Part shown: positions 24,366-36,933 of the stretch, piece by piece
Layout: each line of letters opens with the position of its first letter
How positions within the stretch are numbered: the first letter of the stretch is position 1
Translations under genes and position numbers: made by a program
The notes under the pieces: generated by a model
What the model was told of the DNA's origin: nothing
The model's input: the letters and a program-made list of their open reading frames with translations, nothing else
Database searches by the model: none
Source: Ichthyophonus hoferi
Taxonomy: Eukaryota; Opisthokonta; Ichthyosporea; Ichthyophonida; Ichthyophonidae
Reading direction: 5' to 3'
Assembly: GCA_002751075.1 (NCBI GenBank)
Contig: NAOQ01000055.1
Location: 169,583 to 233,582, forward strand
Length of the DNA stretch: 64,000 nt

Positions 24366-25098
24366 CTTGTCTTAAATACATACTACATTGAGACCCCCTT
24401 TTACCCATCTTCTTGCAATGGTCCCACACCAGTGTAATAGATCAAATTCAGGAAGAATAATGTAGAGAGCCGAAGAATACTATTGGGAAGATAGACCAGT
24501 TCCAATCATATATATACACATTCACGGGTTGTTGCAAGTCCAGTCAAACCATAAAATCCAAACCGATGTACTACCTACTAATTTATGAACATTTTAGTTA
24601 AGGATATGGTAATGGCTTGAAAGAGCTAAGAATTAGACTTTATATTATAACATAATATAATAACTCTCTACCTACCTATATATATATATATGTAAATTAT
24701 GATATACAGATCCAATATCATAATAAATATAACCCCACAAGCATTACAATCACAGCAGGATTAATGGGGTGTTTGAAGTTTGGAATTTGAAATCCAAGAG
24801 GTTGTTTACCATAAATGCTTACTATTTTTATGCAAGACTTATACTGTCCAGTTCATCAATTTTGCAACCTTAACTTGAGACACGGAATTTTTTTTTCTTG
24901 AGAAATATATATATATATAGAGCTTTTATTTTTTCAGAATTTGCTTTGAATTAATATCCTTAATGTCTACGAGAATCAATTTGAAAGGTATAACAACCTG
25001 TTTTTGCCGTGACTATAAACCTATTGGCCAGTAGTGTAGTCTCTTGCCAATTCTGGTTGGCTGCGATGGAACCATGAACGGGCCTGGAAACAAACTGT

Positions 25099-25186
25099 CC
25101 AATTGTACGAGGTTATGTGTAAGGAAGCCAATCATACAAGCCTGTGTGTGAGGTATTCAATTATACGAGTTTGTTGGTGAGCCATC
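25099..25186 (+). repeat. Degenerate 29-bp tandem repeat, three copies
   Basis: Three consecutive 29-base units each start near CCAATTGTACGAG, CCAATCATACAAG and TCAATTATACGAG and continue with a TGTGT/GGTGAG block. Divergence between units suggests an old minisatellite. Confidence 0.6.
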
Positions 25187-25663
25187 TTTGATGATCAAAG
25201 TGTTTAACTTGCACTGTAAAATGTATTAGTATCAGTGTAATAGTATATTTATATAACCTAGCACTACACTATTATAGCTAAAGATAAGTTTACTTTAGTG
25301 ACTTTCAAAACCGGAATGGTCTAGGCGTGTATTGTAAGAGAAGTGAGAATAAACCTTGTATATAGCTTACATAAATGATTCTCTCAACAACAACCTAGTA
25401 TAAACAGAATGACTCTTGGGAGGCCGCTTAGGATTGTCTTCCTTGCTAAAGGTGTGTTCCACACACTTGGGAAGTACTCATGAATCGGATGATGCGTATT
25501 TACTTTGGCATTTATATGTGTGCATCATTTAATGAAATTTATGAAAAAAAAGACCAGAGAGCTACATAATGTCCTAATCTTCCTCTCTTCCGACTTGGGC
25601 TTCTTCACTGGCCATGTAACAGGTCAACCACAAGCCTCTTTTATTTTATTATCTCCAGTTAAA

Positions 25664-28600
25664 ATGACTGTGAATGGTAAACTACGAGATAATATCGTTG
25701 AGTAGGAAAGCATAAATAGGGACCGTTGTTGTTTAAGTGCATGGTTCTAGTTAACGTAAATGGTTTGATGGCTTTGGTTTGCATGGATTTTACTACGGTA
25801 TTGCCTCTTTTTCCTTGGCCTTGTTTAGATTGGAGAAATACATGCATGAAATAATAAGAGGAGCTGCAAACCATGACATAAATGTTTATTAAAAAGGTTC
25901 GAGGGGAGATGTCCAGCCTATTGCTGTGCTTGCTGCGGCCTACAGGCATGTTTACACCTACCCTTACAGAATTATTTGCTCTGTTCTTTTTTGAATTTTT
26001 TTTAAGCTGTGCTTCAATAAAGGTTGACCCTCGTTTGAATCTTTTAACTTAATATGCAATATATACCTTACACCATCACCACTACCACACTATTGCTGCA
26101 ACTAATATACCTAGTATTATATATTATGTACTATATATTATGTATTATATATTATGTATTATATATTATGTATTATGCCATGTCTTATATTTTATATATA
26201 ATGTATTCTGTATTTTGTATTATATATTATGTATTATATATTATGTATTATATATTATGTATTATATATAATGTATTCTGTATTTTGTATTATATATTAT
26301 GTCTTACTATCACTACCTTCGTATCTACATTATTATTACTGTTACTATAACTATATCCATCCATACCACTGCTAACATTACAATTTTCATTGCCAAGGCC
26401 ACCACTACCACCAACATAAATGCCTTTTATTTTTTTTAACTTTGAAATTCTGACCGAGCTAGGGTTTACTCTCTGAAACCAAAATAATACGTACATTGGA
26501 ATAGAAAAAAAGAAAACGAAAAAGAATAAAAGCGCAGTTTTTTCTGCTAAAAGTAAGTAGATGGCCACATATATCATAAGTATAACCCAACTCATTCATC
26601 GACTTAGTGTGATTTAAAATTTAAAGTTGTTTTCGTTATTTCAAACAACCAATCATAATGCAGTAGATTGGGCTGTATCAATATCTTCTCGTTCTCTGAG
26701 AAAACGTTGTATTGTCAGGCTGTCTATTTTTGATTATTATGGCATAGCAATCCTAAGTAATGGTGCCAAAATTTGATGTTAATAGTTTGGGAATATTGTT
26801 TGTGACGACACTTGTATAGATATCTCACTAGTGTTGACATTAACGGCAAAAACAAACAAAGAATTTAAAGAATTTAAATTGTCAAAAAATAAAATCTTAA
26901 GCCAATTTTAAAAACATTAGAAAGTATAAAAATCAGAAACATAAATAATTACATTTCTTTGCAGAAAGGCTAATCCAACGACATCTTGTGTACTAGCTAC
27001 CCACCAATCGCTTCATAACATCATCAAGTCCCTTTTTCACCACCCTTTACCTTTTGAATTGGTAACCATAGATACGGTGAGGTGTTTTGTCCAAAAAAAA
27101 CTAAGGGGCCAATAGCTGTATGCGAATGTGTGTGTAAAATGCTAAGGCATTGTTGGGAAAAGGTGCCTGGCTTTTTCTTATTTTTTCAACTATAATAAAA
27201 TTACTTCAAAGTATTTTTTCTCTCTACTTTCTGTAATCCTTATTCGCAAATTCTTTCTAACCGTGGCTGGGATTATTATTATATAAACTCATGCATGCAT
27301 ACACATATTTAAGCAATTTTTTTTTTCATTTTTTTTTTCATTTATATATTAGGGGGATTCAGAGTCAGATGATTACAGGGAGTGCAGTTGACTCCTGCTG
27401 GATTATATAATATAGCTAATGGTGTCATTGGCTAGGCGTTTAAACATAAAATATCATCTACTAATATAATAAGAGTATGATGGTTATAGTACAAGGAGGC
27501 CAATCAAGTAGTGGATAGAGACAAAGATGATCGCACCTGGAGAATGAAAGAAATGAAAGGGTCATGGGAGGCCTGTAAGGTCGTTACTACTTATCACTGT
27601 AGTATATTGTCTTATAGTACCCTTGTATCCTTTAGGTTGTTTTATTGTTTTTTGCTTCTATACTATCTATTGAAAAAATAGCATATGACCAATGTGTTAT
27701 AATAGAAATACCTACACATCTCATTCACCACGCAGTCACACTCCAATATATGCTAATCAATATATATAGTATTCATAAAAACAAGAATAGCAAAAATAAT
27801 AGTAGGAATAAGAATATGAATAGGAATAATAAAAAGTGAAATAATGTAAAGAAAGCAAAATATAATATAACATGACCAACATATAATACATACTATAATA
27901 CTATACACTATACAACATATATAATACTATATCTCAATTAATTGTTTTACTATCTCATTGTCATTTTCCTTTACCAAAAAACTATTAGAAGTTATGAAGT
28001 ATATTATATTATCTTATCTAGAGTGCAATGGGAAAATATAAATACAATATAATGTGAGAATAATATGTATGCGTTACATTGCCACTATATATATATATAT
28101 TATGTGGTTCTGTGTACTTACTTTTTAAGAATACACAAATGTTTTTGTATATAGATTATTGTATGTATATATATAGATATTATTTGCTTTATTATTATAA
28201 TTTTTTAAGCAATCATACCTCCTATGTTCTGTATTTCAGTATAGTCACGATGATAATCCCATATATTTTCCAGTGACATATACCTATAATATATAATACT
28301 TATAATACTTACAATGCATAAAATACCTATAGTACCTATAATACATAATAAATATAATGCATATAATAGCTATAATATATATAATACTTATAATAACTGT
28401 AATATATATAATGCATGTAATATATATAATACATATAATAGCTATAATACGTATATATGAAATAGTTAATGCAAGAGCCTATTGGTTTCTATAAGTAGGT
28501 ATCTAAACCATAACAGAGATGTATATATACCTTGCAGGGTGGCATATAGGTATGTCTAGTATGTAATTCCAATATTTAAAGTAAAAAGTATCGGAGAATA

Positions 28601-31600
28601 TCTCTCTAGCATAAACGAACCAGAGAGTAAACATATGTATATAAACGATAATGTTGAGCTTATTAACTACCTATCTATGTATGTCATATCCTATGCCTGA
28701 CTTACAACTACTTAAGACATGATAGCCAATAGAATAATGTTGTAATGGCTAATTTACGTCTAGGGAGCCAATGGAATTGTGTTTAATCTATTTGCCTGTG
28801 AAGGCCATGCGATTGCCGAGTGCCTAAAGGTGCCCTGTATAGCCGTATCTCCCTTTGTTTTAACACGCGATCCTCCTAGAGACTTCCTACAGGTGTGTGT
28901 GCATATTACTTTGCTTCCCACCTAAAGAACTGTTTATTTTATCTTTTTTACACACGTAGATAGTGATGGAAAGATAACTAGATTATGTAAGCAAACCCAT
29001 AACACGCTAGAGAATACCATCAATAGCGAGAGAGGAAGGGGATAGAGTTATAAGTTTTGAGATATTGCATTGCATTATAGGGTGTATAGGATATTGTATA
29101 ATTGTATAAGGTAGAGGGAGAAGATGAGAGACATGGTTTGGTTGCCTGCACAGTAAGTTAATTTACACATACTTTATGATTTGAGGTTTGAAAATATTTG
29201 TTTAACATAGATTAACTGTCTTAGCAATTATCCGAGGTCTATCCGCGTCTGTTTTATCGTCTCGCACACGATGATAATAAAGTAAGATACCTAGAATTGC
29301 CGTTTAGTCCTCTCATACATACATACGTACATATACACACTTGTTTTATGTCACACCCTAACTTGTATTACCTTTCTTACCTTTCCTGGTAATATATCTC
29401 GTTTCTTTTGGCTTGCTTTCTCTTTCCTTGTTCAAGCTTATTTTAATACTAATAGTTTATTGGTTTAGTAATTTTTCACAATTTTAATATCGAACTATAA
29501 AATATAAATAACTTAATTGTCATATGTACACAAAATGTCATAAACCGATGCGATTATTGTATGACACTATAATTGGCCGTGTGTGTTAATTGAATATGAC
29601 GTAGCGTCAAGTATGCTATAGCATGATATTACATTATTTTTGCTGTTTATGGTTATATGTGATATGTGAATTTCTATATTATTATGCATGTCATTTTATA
29701 TCTTATTATATGTGCAATATCGTGCTCTGTTATGTACAAGTATATGTGAATTAAAGTATGTAATATAATAAAATTCAATATATTATATAGTATGTTAGAG
29801 TATGCTATGGTATGTTATAGCATATTTGTTTTGGCTTTGAAGCGCTGTTAGTAGTATGTTTTATGATTGTCATATAGTATCATTGCCATGAAAGCGTTAC
29901 AGACTATTATGATTATGTTGTTCATTTAGTGTTAATTAATAGTAATTATTAATAATTATTGATAATTAGTATCAATCAGATACCTTCTATTACTGTTACT
30001 TTAAGTGATGGTCTGCTATAGTTATTATACTTTTATCTATCTAATACATGTTTTTTATATTCATCTGTATGTGGTTGTTTGTACTAATGATGATGCAATA
30101 AATATATATACATATTTGAAGTGTATATACAGGAATTTCATTGCTAAACCAATCAATAAACACGGTGTGATTATAGAAAGTCAGTCATAAGGAGCTAATT
30201 CATTGGATATGGCGGCTTTTTATTGATGATCTGGGTGATTTTAGAGAGGAGGTATGTGCAGTGATCAATAAGATCTGGATAGATATACTTTTGCTGCCAG
30301 TAGCTGTATGCATATATCTATATTGTTACTTTCCTTATTTATATATTATTTAATTATTATTTAATTATTATTATTATTATTATTATTATCAATAAAAGAG
30401 AAGATCTAATCTAATAGCTCAATACAATTGGTGGGTTATAATAATTGACAGATATTTATTGGTTATAGATACTGGATATACCAGCTATTCCTTGGTATGA
30501 GCTAGAGAAGGAATGTAATGACCACCTAAGTCTCCCCTCTCCTACCAAGTTACTGTATGGTGTTAGTCCAAACGTAGTGACCAGGTAGCTAATTACCCCA
30601 TATGCATTATATTATAGTGTAGTATATTTATTGTATTGTATTATATTATATTGTATTATATTATATTGTATTGTATTATACTAGACTATATTATATTATA
30701 TTATCTTACAATACTAGTTCATGTATTTTAAAACGTGTGCTATCACGAGATTTGATTAAAACGATTTAACCAATCTAATACATGAACTGTGTTGTATAGT
30801 ATATATAGTATTATAGACTACTATATCGTGGTATATCCTATTATATTCTCTTATATTCTCTTATATACTACTATATATTATTATGTTCTCATATATACTA
30901 TTATATACTATTATATTCTATTATATCTTATTATATACTATTATATATGCATACATATATATAGGATAATATTGCATTTCTCTATAATAAAAGGCGTGTT
31001 TCTGTGGTTTATTAGAAAAACTATTGTATATGAAGTCATATTGTCTATCTGACGATACTTACATTGCTTTGTGTAAAGGAGAGGATATCGACTATGTATT
31101 TTGGTGTTGTATTAGTATAAAACATATAGGGTGATACAAATGCATAAGTCAGTCGAGGTATAGGGGAAATCATATAAAAATAGATATATGCAAAGACATA
31201 CACATATACATATACATATAAACCGGCAAACAAACATACAAGCCAACATATATATACAATGAGGAGAACGTGTATATTATATCACATTCTCTTCTTTGAT
31301 AATTATGTCATATTACATTACTTCAATAATTTTTCTATATATATATTCCATGCTAGGTATCTTGTTTTATTGTATTAGGTAATATAATATATCCTTGCCC
31401 ACAGTATAATAGTATAGTAGTATAATAGTATATTAGTATAGTAGTATAATAGTTTAATACATTAATATAACAGTATATTAGTATAGTAGTATAGTAGTAC
31501 AGTAGTATATTAATATAATAGTATAGTAATATAATAGTATAATAGTATAACAGTATAGTAATATAATAGTACGTGCATAACTATTGCATACGTTATGCCT

Positions 31601-34600
31601 TATATCTCTCGGATGATCAATAATAATAAATTATAGCAATTGATAATATATTAAGATGTAAATTAATCCGAAGATTATGGTATATTTATATTGGTTTGAT
31701 CGCCTTGTATGGTGCTATAGTATGTGTTTCTCCAATAGATATGGCGTTGTCAAAACCATTATTTACATTATAACCGAGATTGGTTTTATTGAAATGTATT
31801 TTATATAAGCCCAAAATCTTAATTTTCTTGTTAAGCGTTTAATATCTTTCAAGCTTCTGTTCTTGCTTTCTTTTTTATCACTATCTCTATAAAAAATATT
31901 CAATTTTCAATTGTAATTATATATTACATCAACACATTCAATCTTTCAATTTTTAAAGGACGTTTATGGAAAGGATTTTCTGTTTAAAGGTTATTTAAAT
32001 AGCCAATCACTAATGCCATAAAGATATTTCCTCAGACCACCATATTGGCCACAGAGTGTACATATGACAGGTTATTGGATGCCGTCTATACCCATAGATA
32101 ACGTGACATCTTTACCTTCGGAGATTGAACTATTTTTGGTAAGAACAACAACACTTAAGGAATGTTATGGGGATTAGATAATAAATTTATGGCATTATAT
32201 CATGGACATATGATTGGCGGGAGGAGGAAAATAAAATAAAATAAAAGAGATATGGGGTGAAGGGATGTAATTTAGACATGCTGTGGTTATGTGTGTATAT
32301 CTCAGAGTATTGTGTGGGACTATAGAATGTATACACACATATGTATACATATACATATATATATAGGTACTGTTTGCTATGCATGCCATAGCCTATCCTA
32401 GACCCTACCATACCCTATCCTACCCTCCCTGTCTTCACCCTAGTAATGCAAGTATGTAACTAGAATGCAGGTAGTTCACCTATCTACTGTGGCTTTGGAT
32501 CAATGGCCAGCCTAGGATATGACATATCAGCACATAAATTAGTAGGGCTATTAGAGGAAGGTAGGTTGTGTGTCTATCGCTTATACCCCTCCTCTCCCTC
32601 TCTTTATCCTCTCTTTAGAGCATTCTATGCTGTACACGTATCGTATGTAGACTCTTGAGCAAAGAATGGCTTATAAATAGAATACCAATAGAGATAAAAG
32701 AAAAATATATATTTATATCCTGATTAGGACATTATTATGACGCATTTTCTACCTCATTGGGATATTATTATGACGCATTTGCGACCCGAATTGGGCATAA
32801 TTATTACGTATTAAGATCACAATCATGCACGCGATAGATTGGTTTAGTAGATAGGCCAGGGTTACACATGACCTTTTTCTTTCTGTCGCTCTCTTTCTCT
32901 CTCTTCCTAACGAATACCTCATCATGCCTATGCTTTATAGCCTGCAGGGTTTTGAGGATTAGGGCGGTGCTTCAACTATCTGATAATTACCCTATAGCCA
33001 GGCGGCCTGGATCTTTGGTGTGTAGTTCTCCTGCCTCCACTGTAGTATACATGTTAGTATATATAGTGTATTATATATATATGTAGTGTGTTATTATTAA
33101 TGTATGTAGTGTATTATATATATGTAGTATATTGTTATTAGTATAGATAGTGTCACATCCATATTACTACAATAACATCCAGGCATACATTCACGTACTT
33201 TCTAAAACAAACGTATAACATTTGGTGCCAAACTCATTTACATATATATGTATAGCACCATATTTATATAAGTAAACATAATGATATACACATACACACA
33301 TACGTATATATCTATATGGCCACACTTTTATTCGAATATACATATTATATAAATGTATATTGGTATTCACACTTACTTAATTAATTAACATACAGGCGCA
33401 TATATGTAACACCATCTTCTGTACCAGCCACACATTAGTTATTCCTGTGTAATAAATATTACAGGGTACGGGTAGATTCTATTGGTTGCTGGCACTAACT
33501 GCACTACCTATCAGGTACTAGTGACAGTAAAAACCCTGCCTCACAACCAATTATTTCCCCGTTGCTGTGCTGCTATACATCATGGTGGGGCTGGCACTGT
33601 AGCGTCATGCCTTATGGCTGGTGTGTATAATTGGTTTATAAATAGATAGATAAATAGTGAGACGCCTTCCTTTTCTTTCTTTCAAATATCCATATAATCT
33701 ATAGTTTTCTTTCTTTTTTTAAAATTTCATAATTTTCTAATTGTTTAAAATTAATTGGGGATATGGGAGTCGGTCCGGTTTACATTTCCTTTATTGATTC
33801 TTCTTCAATTTCTTCATTTGTTGTTATTATAATATATATTATTCCTTTCTGTGCACACACATATATATATATATATATATCCACCCATACGTACATATAA
33901 ATATACATATATATATATGCATACATACACACATCCACACANNNNNNNNNNNNNNNNNNNNNNNNNNNNNNNNNNNNNNNNNNNNNNNNNNNNNNNNNNN
34001 NNNNNNNNNNNNNNNNNNNNNNNNNNNNNNNNNNNNNNNNNNNNNNNNNNNNNNNNNNNNNNNNNNNNNNNNNNNNNNNNNNNNNNNNNNNNNNNNNNNN
34101 NNNNNNNNNNNNNNNNNNNNNNNNNNNNNNNNNNNNNNNNNNNNNNNNNNNNNNNNNNNNNNNNNNNNNNNNNNNNNNNNNNNNNNNNNNNNNNNNNNNN
34201 NNNNNNNNNNNNNNNNNNNNNNNNNNNNNNNNNNNNNNNNNNNNNNNNNNNNNNNNNNNNNNNNNNNNNNNNNNNNNNNNNNNNNNNNNNNNNNNNNNNN
34301 NNNNNNNNNNNNNNNNNNNNNNNNNNNNNNNNNNNNNNNNNNNNNNNNNNNNNNNNNNNNNNNNNNNNNNNNNNNNNNNNNNNNNNNNNNNNNNNNNNNN
34401 NNNNNNNNNNNNNNNNNNNNNNNNNNNNNNNNNNNNNNNNNNNNNNNNNNNNNNNNNNNNNNNNNNNNNNNNNNNNNNNNNNNNNNNNNNNNNNNNNNNN
34501 NNNNNNNNNNNNNNNNNNNNNNNNNNNNNNNNNNNNNNNNNNNNNNNNNNNNNNNNNNNNNNNNNNNNNNNNNNNNNNNNNNNNNNNNNNNNNNNNNNNN

Positions 34601-35659
34601 NNNNNNNNNNNNNNNNNNNNNNNNNNNNNNNNNNNNNNNNNNNNNNNNNNNNNNNNNNNATACATACATACATACAGACATACAGACATACATACATACA
34701 TACATACATACATACATACATACATACATACATACATACATACATACATAATGCACACATGGATTATTGTAAAAGACCACTAAAATGAAACAACATAATA
34801 GTCAAAAACGTTACTCTTCCTTCTTCCTGGGTCGTTCAGTGCAGTCCTGCAAGCCAATCAATTACATTGCGTTGCATTCACAGAAGCGGTACCCGTCCGA
34901 AATTTGATGAATAAATCTACTGGATTCAGGGTAGTGCTGACATATTCCAAAGCAATTTTGCCGTTTTCTGCTGACCTGCTCCCTCTCTATCATACTATTC
35001 TATCTATCTTCTATTTCTATCTCTATTATAGGAATACCCCAGCTAATAGTTCCCTTTATGTTTGACCAAAAGGATTGGGCTGCGCGTCTAGAAGCCAAAG
35101 GTGGCATCTTTTCTTAGTTTAATATAGTACAGTATAGTATCATATGTTTACATTATATATCATGTACTTGTCTCTCTGCACATATTTTATTAATATATAT
35201 CTACATCTATGCACTATTTATGTTAATGTGAGTGATTATACATATATAATCTTCATAACATTTTTTCTGGAGGAAATACCTATCAAATTATATATATATA
35301 TATATATTATTTGTGGAAACGGCTACATTTATCATCTAGATTTGGAGAAAGAGGGAGAGATCTAGGACGAAACAAAGGAAAGCTAGCGGTGTGCTTGTAG
35401 AAAAGAATTTCAAGTTGATTGCATGTAGGACAATGCAATGCAATACATAAAATAATGTAGTGCTGACATAGCACCACTAACAGGGATAGCACTGGAGTTA
35501 TCACCATTAGAAGACCTGACTACAAGCCAATTAATAAGCAGCCTGTTGTTCATACTTACGCCAACGACAACATCATTGGCCAAGGAAATGGCTTTACGAC
35601 TAGTTCATGAGGACGGTGTGGGGGTTGCTGTAAAATTAATCACTGCAGCTCTCCAATAA
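25664..35659 (+). CDS. GT1-family glycosyltransferase, sterol-glucosyltransferase-like, about 15 exons, 430 aa
   Basis: Likely transfers a sugar from UDP-glucose to a sterol or other lipid, as in the UGT80/Atg26 group, but without the PH/GRAM part. Exons: 25664-25676, 25897-25945, 26965-27061, 27379-27423, 27490-27579, 28764-28892, 29225-29281, 30192-30251, 30469-30584, 32036-32138, 32464-32564, 32948-33017, 33515-33620, 35032-35100, 35472-35659. Phases agree throughout. Key motifs: GSRGDVQP at residues 5-12 (first Rossmann loop), VLATH at 30-34, GFGSM at 263-267, PHNQLFPRC then HHGGAGT at 332-338, and PFMFDQKDW near 354-361 (nucleotide-sugar binding). Intron 2 uses a GC donor. The 13-base first coding exon leaves almost no first beta-strand, so the start may lie further upstream. 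The ends of exons 4, 11 and 12 are less certain. Confidence 0.85.
25946..26964 (+). other. GC-AG intron in the GT1 gene
   Basis: The donor reads TACAG|GCATGT and the acceptor TTTGCAG. The flanking peptide ...AVLAAAYR|KANPTTSC... continues the GT1 fold only with this junction; no GT donor in the right phase is nearby. Confidence 0.7.
26114..26304. repeat. 14-bp minisatellite (TATTATATATTATG)n in GT1 intron 2
   Basis: About a dozen imperfect copies of TATTATATATTATG in a row, including two longer variants with ATTCTGTATTTTG. Confidence 0.85.
28278..28452. repeat. Degenerate TATAATAC-type repeat in GT1 intron 5
   Basis: An 8-10 base unit of the form TATAATAC/CTATAATA repeats irregularly. A similar, looser patch lies at about 27870-27935. 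Confidence 0.7.
30606..30708. repeat. TATTATATTG-type repeat in GT1 intron 9
   Basis: Alternating TATTA and TATTG units over about 100 bases, followed after a break by the 10-bp array at 30841-30948. Confidence 0.75.
30841..30948. repeat. 10-bp minisatellite (TTATATACTA/TTATATTCTC)n in GT1 intron 9
   Basis: About eleven units with a strict 10-base period, alternating between two variants. Confidence 0.85.
31402..31573. repeat. AGTATAAT-type repeat in GT1 intron 9
   Basis: Irregular array of 8-base AGTATAAT and AGTATAGT units over about 170 bases. Confidence 0.8.
33942..34659. other. Assembly gap (718 N) in GT1 intron 13
   Basis: Run of N flanked on the left by CATA/TA repeats and on the right by a long CATA array, so it probably lies inside a larger microsatellite block. 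No exon is expected within it, since the exons on both sides join in phase. Confidence 0.99.
34660..34749. repeat. (CATA)n tetranucleotide repeat
   Basis: About 22 copies of CATA with two CAGA variants, directly at the edge of the gap. Confidence 0.95.
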
Positions 35660-36213
35660 GGAGATGGTTATAAAATTTATTCACGCCACAGACTGGATAT
35701 GACAGTTGTGCGAAAGCATAAATTATTAAACAGATATTAAAGCTAAAATTGATTTTTCATTCGAGTATAATACGCTTGTTAGACATTAGGTAATTATATA
35801 AGTAATTCGGATATATTTGTCAATATCTAAGTATAGATATCCAAATTAATTGTGACTACATTGTTCTTAATGCATGTTACAGTACCTTTTACTATGCATA
35901 GTAGGATATGTAGTACATACAATAACATAAATGCTATACATAGTAGTTTATATAGATACATATGTAATACTTTTGATCGTAAATTTATCCTATCTAAAGC
36001 TATGAAATTTAGTTTGAAATACTACCAAATATTCTGGATAACATACTATATATATTACCACGTGTTATATACTATATCACATATCCCTAATGCATAGTGA
36101 GCGAGGTTATAATGTGGCCTATTAGATCTGTTTTCCCAAGTGCTGAATACTCTATAATACATTTGTAATAGATATGACGCCTCCATACATTTACATATAC
36201 ATACATATACATA

Positions 36214-36238
36214 ATGCACGATTTTCTAAATCGTGCAT
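36214..36238. other. Perfect 11-bp hairpin with 3-base loop
   Basis: ATGCACGATTT at 36214-36224 pairs exactly with AAATCGTGCAT at 36228-36238 around a TCT loop. It lies between two converging genes. A role in 3' end formation or transcription stopping is only a guess. Confidence 0.55.
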
Positions 36239-36883
36239 ATAATAATGGTATAAAAGATCACGTAGGAAGTCATTTTACATTATTGATTGGGTTTTAATGG
36301 TCTAGGTTTTTATTAATCCCAACATTAGATAGTCCCAGACACTAAGTACTGATCATATCACGTATCTCATTTCACTACATTTCTTATGTGTAATAACTGA
36401 ACTATATAACGTACTATGTATAATATATACATTGCTGTATATACTATATGTGTATTAGTAGGCTGGATATGAATTTAATATAATTATTTTATTAATTATT
36501 AAAAACCCTTTGGATACTCTAAATGGTATTTAATGCTCGGAGGCCAAGGATATGTTATTGTTTTCATACCATGTACTATACCGTAGTTATAGTGTGTGAT
36601 TGTAGTATAATATTATCATAGTATATATATATGCATACCATACAAGTTAAGTAAATGCAACGACCAAGAAGTGGAATAAATGGATAGCCATTATATTATT
36701 ATCCTAAAACAAAAAAACCATAAAGTTGCTTATACTAGAGTACCTATATACCTATGAACTACAACATACTAGAACATAACATACTACATCATAATACAAC
36801 ATACTGTAACATAACATACTCATGCACCGTACCATACCATGCCTCTGATGTGAATATAATCTGCATATAAATATGCATGTATA

Positions 36884-36889
36884 TTTATT
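36884..36889 (-). terminator. Poly(A) signal AATAAA of ARPC5
   Basis: AATAAA on the minus strand about 45 bases past the stop codon. A second copy overlaps the stop itself. Confidence 0.5.
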
Positions 36890-36933
36890 TGTTGTACATA
36901 GACTGTTATCAAGGTATTATCCTATTCATTTAT

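Larger units (their letters stand above)
20688..25663. other. Gene-poor, repeat-rich region between the orphan gene and the GT1 gene
   Basis: Contains the inverted repeat around a gap (22405-23165), degraded coding-like DNA at about 23480-24250, a trinucleotide run at 24265-24365, a 29-bp degenerate tandem repeat at 25099-25186 and a short stretch with LTR-like ends at about 25165-25392. No intact gene is visible. The region looks like a graveyard of old elements. Confidence 0.45.
35660..36933. other. Convergent intergenic region between the GT1 gene and ARPC5
   Basis: Holds the 3' UTRs of both genes and AT-rich filler. A perfect 11-bp hairpin lies at 36214-36238. No coding sequence is supported. 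Confidence 0.5.

Noticed and set aside
26054-26350. 98-codon frame of Tyr, Ile, Leu and Cys repeats
   Set aside because: Translation of the 14-bp minisatellite.
27625-27633. GTATCCTTT inside GT1 intron 5, a perfect U12 donor; using it would extend exon 5 by 15 codons in frame
   Set aside because: The 3' end of the intron has no TCCTTAAC branch site, and the GT1 family alignment favours SWEACK joined directly to GANGIVFN.
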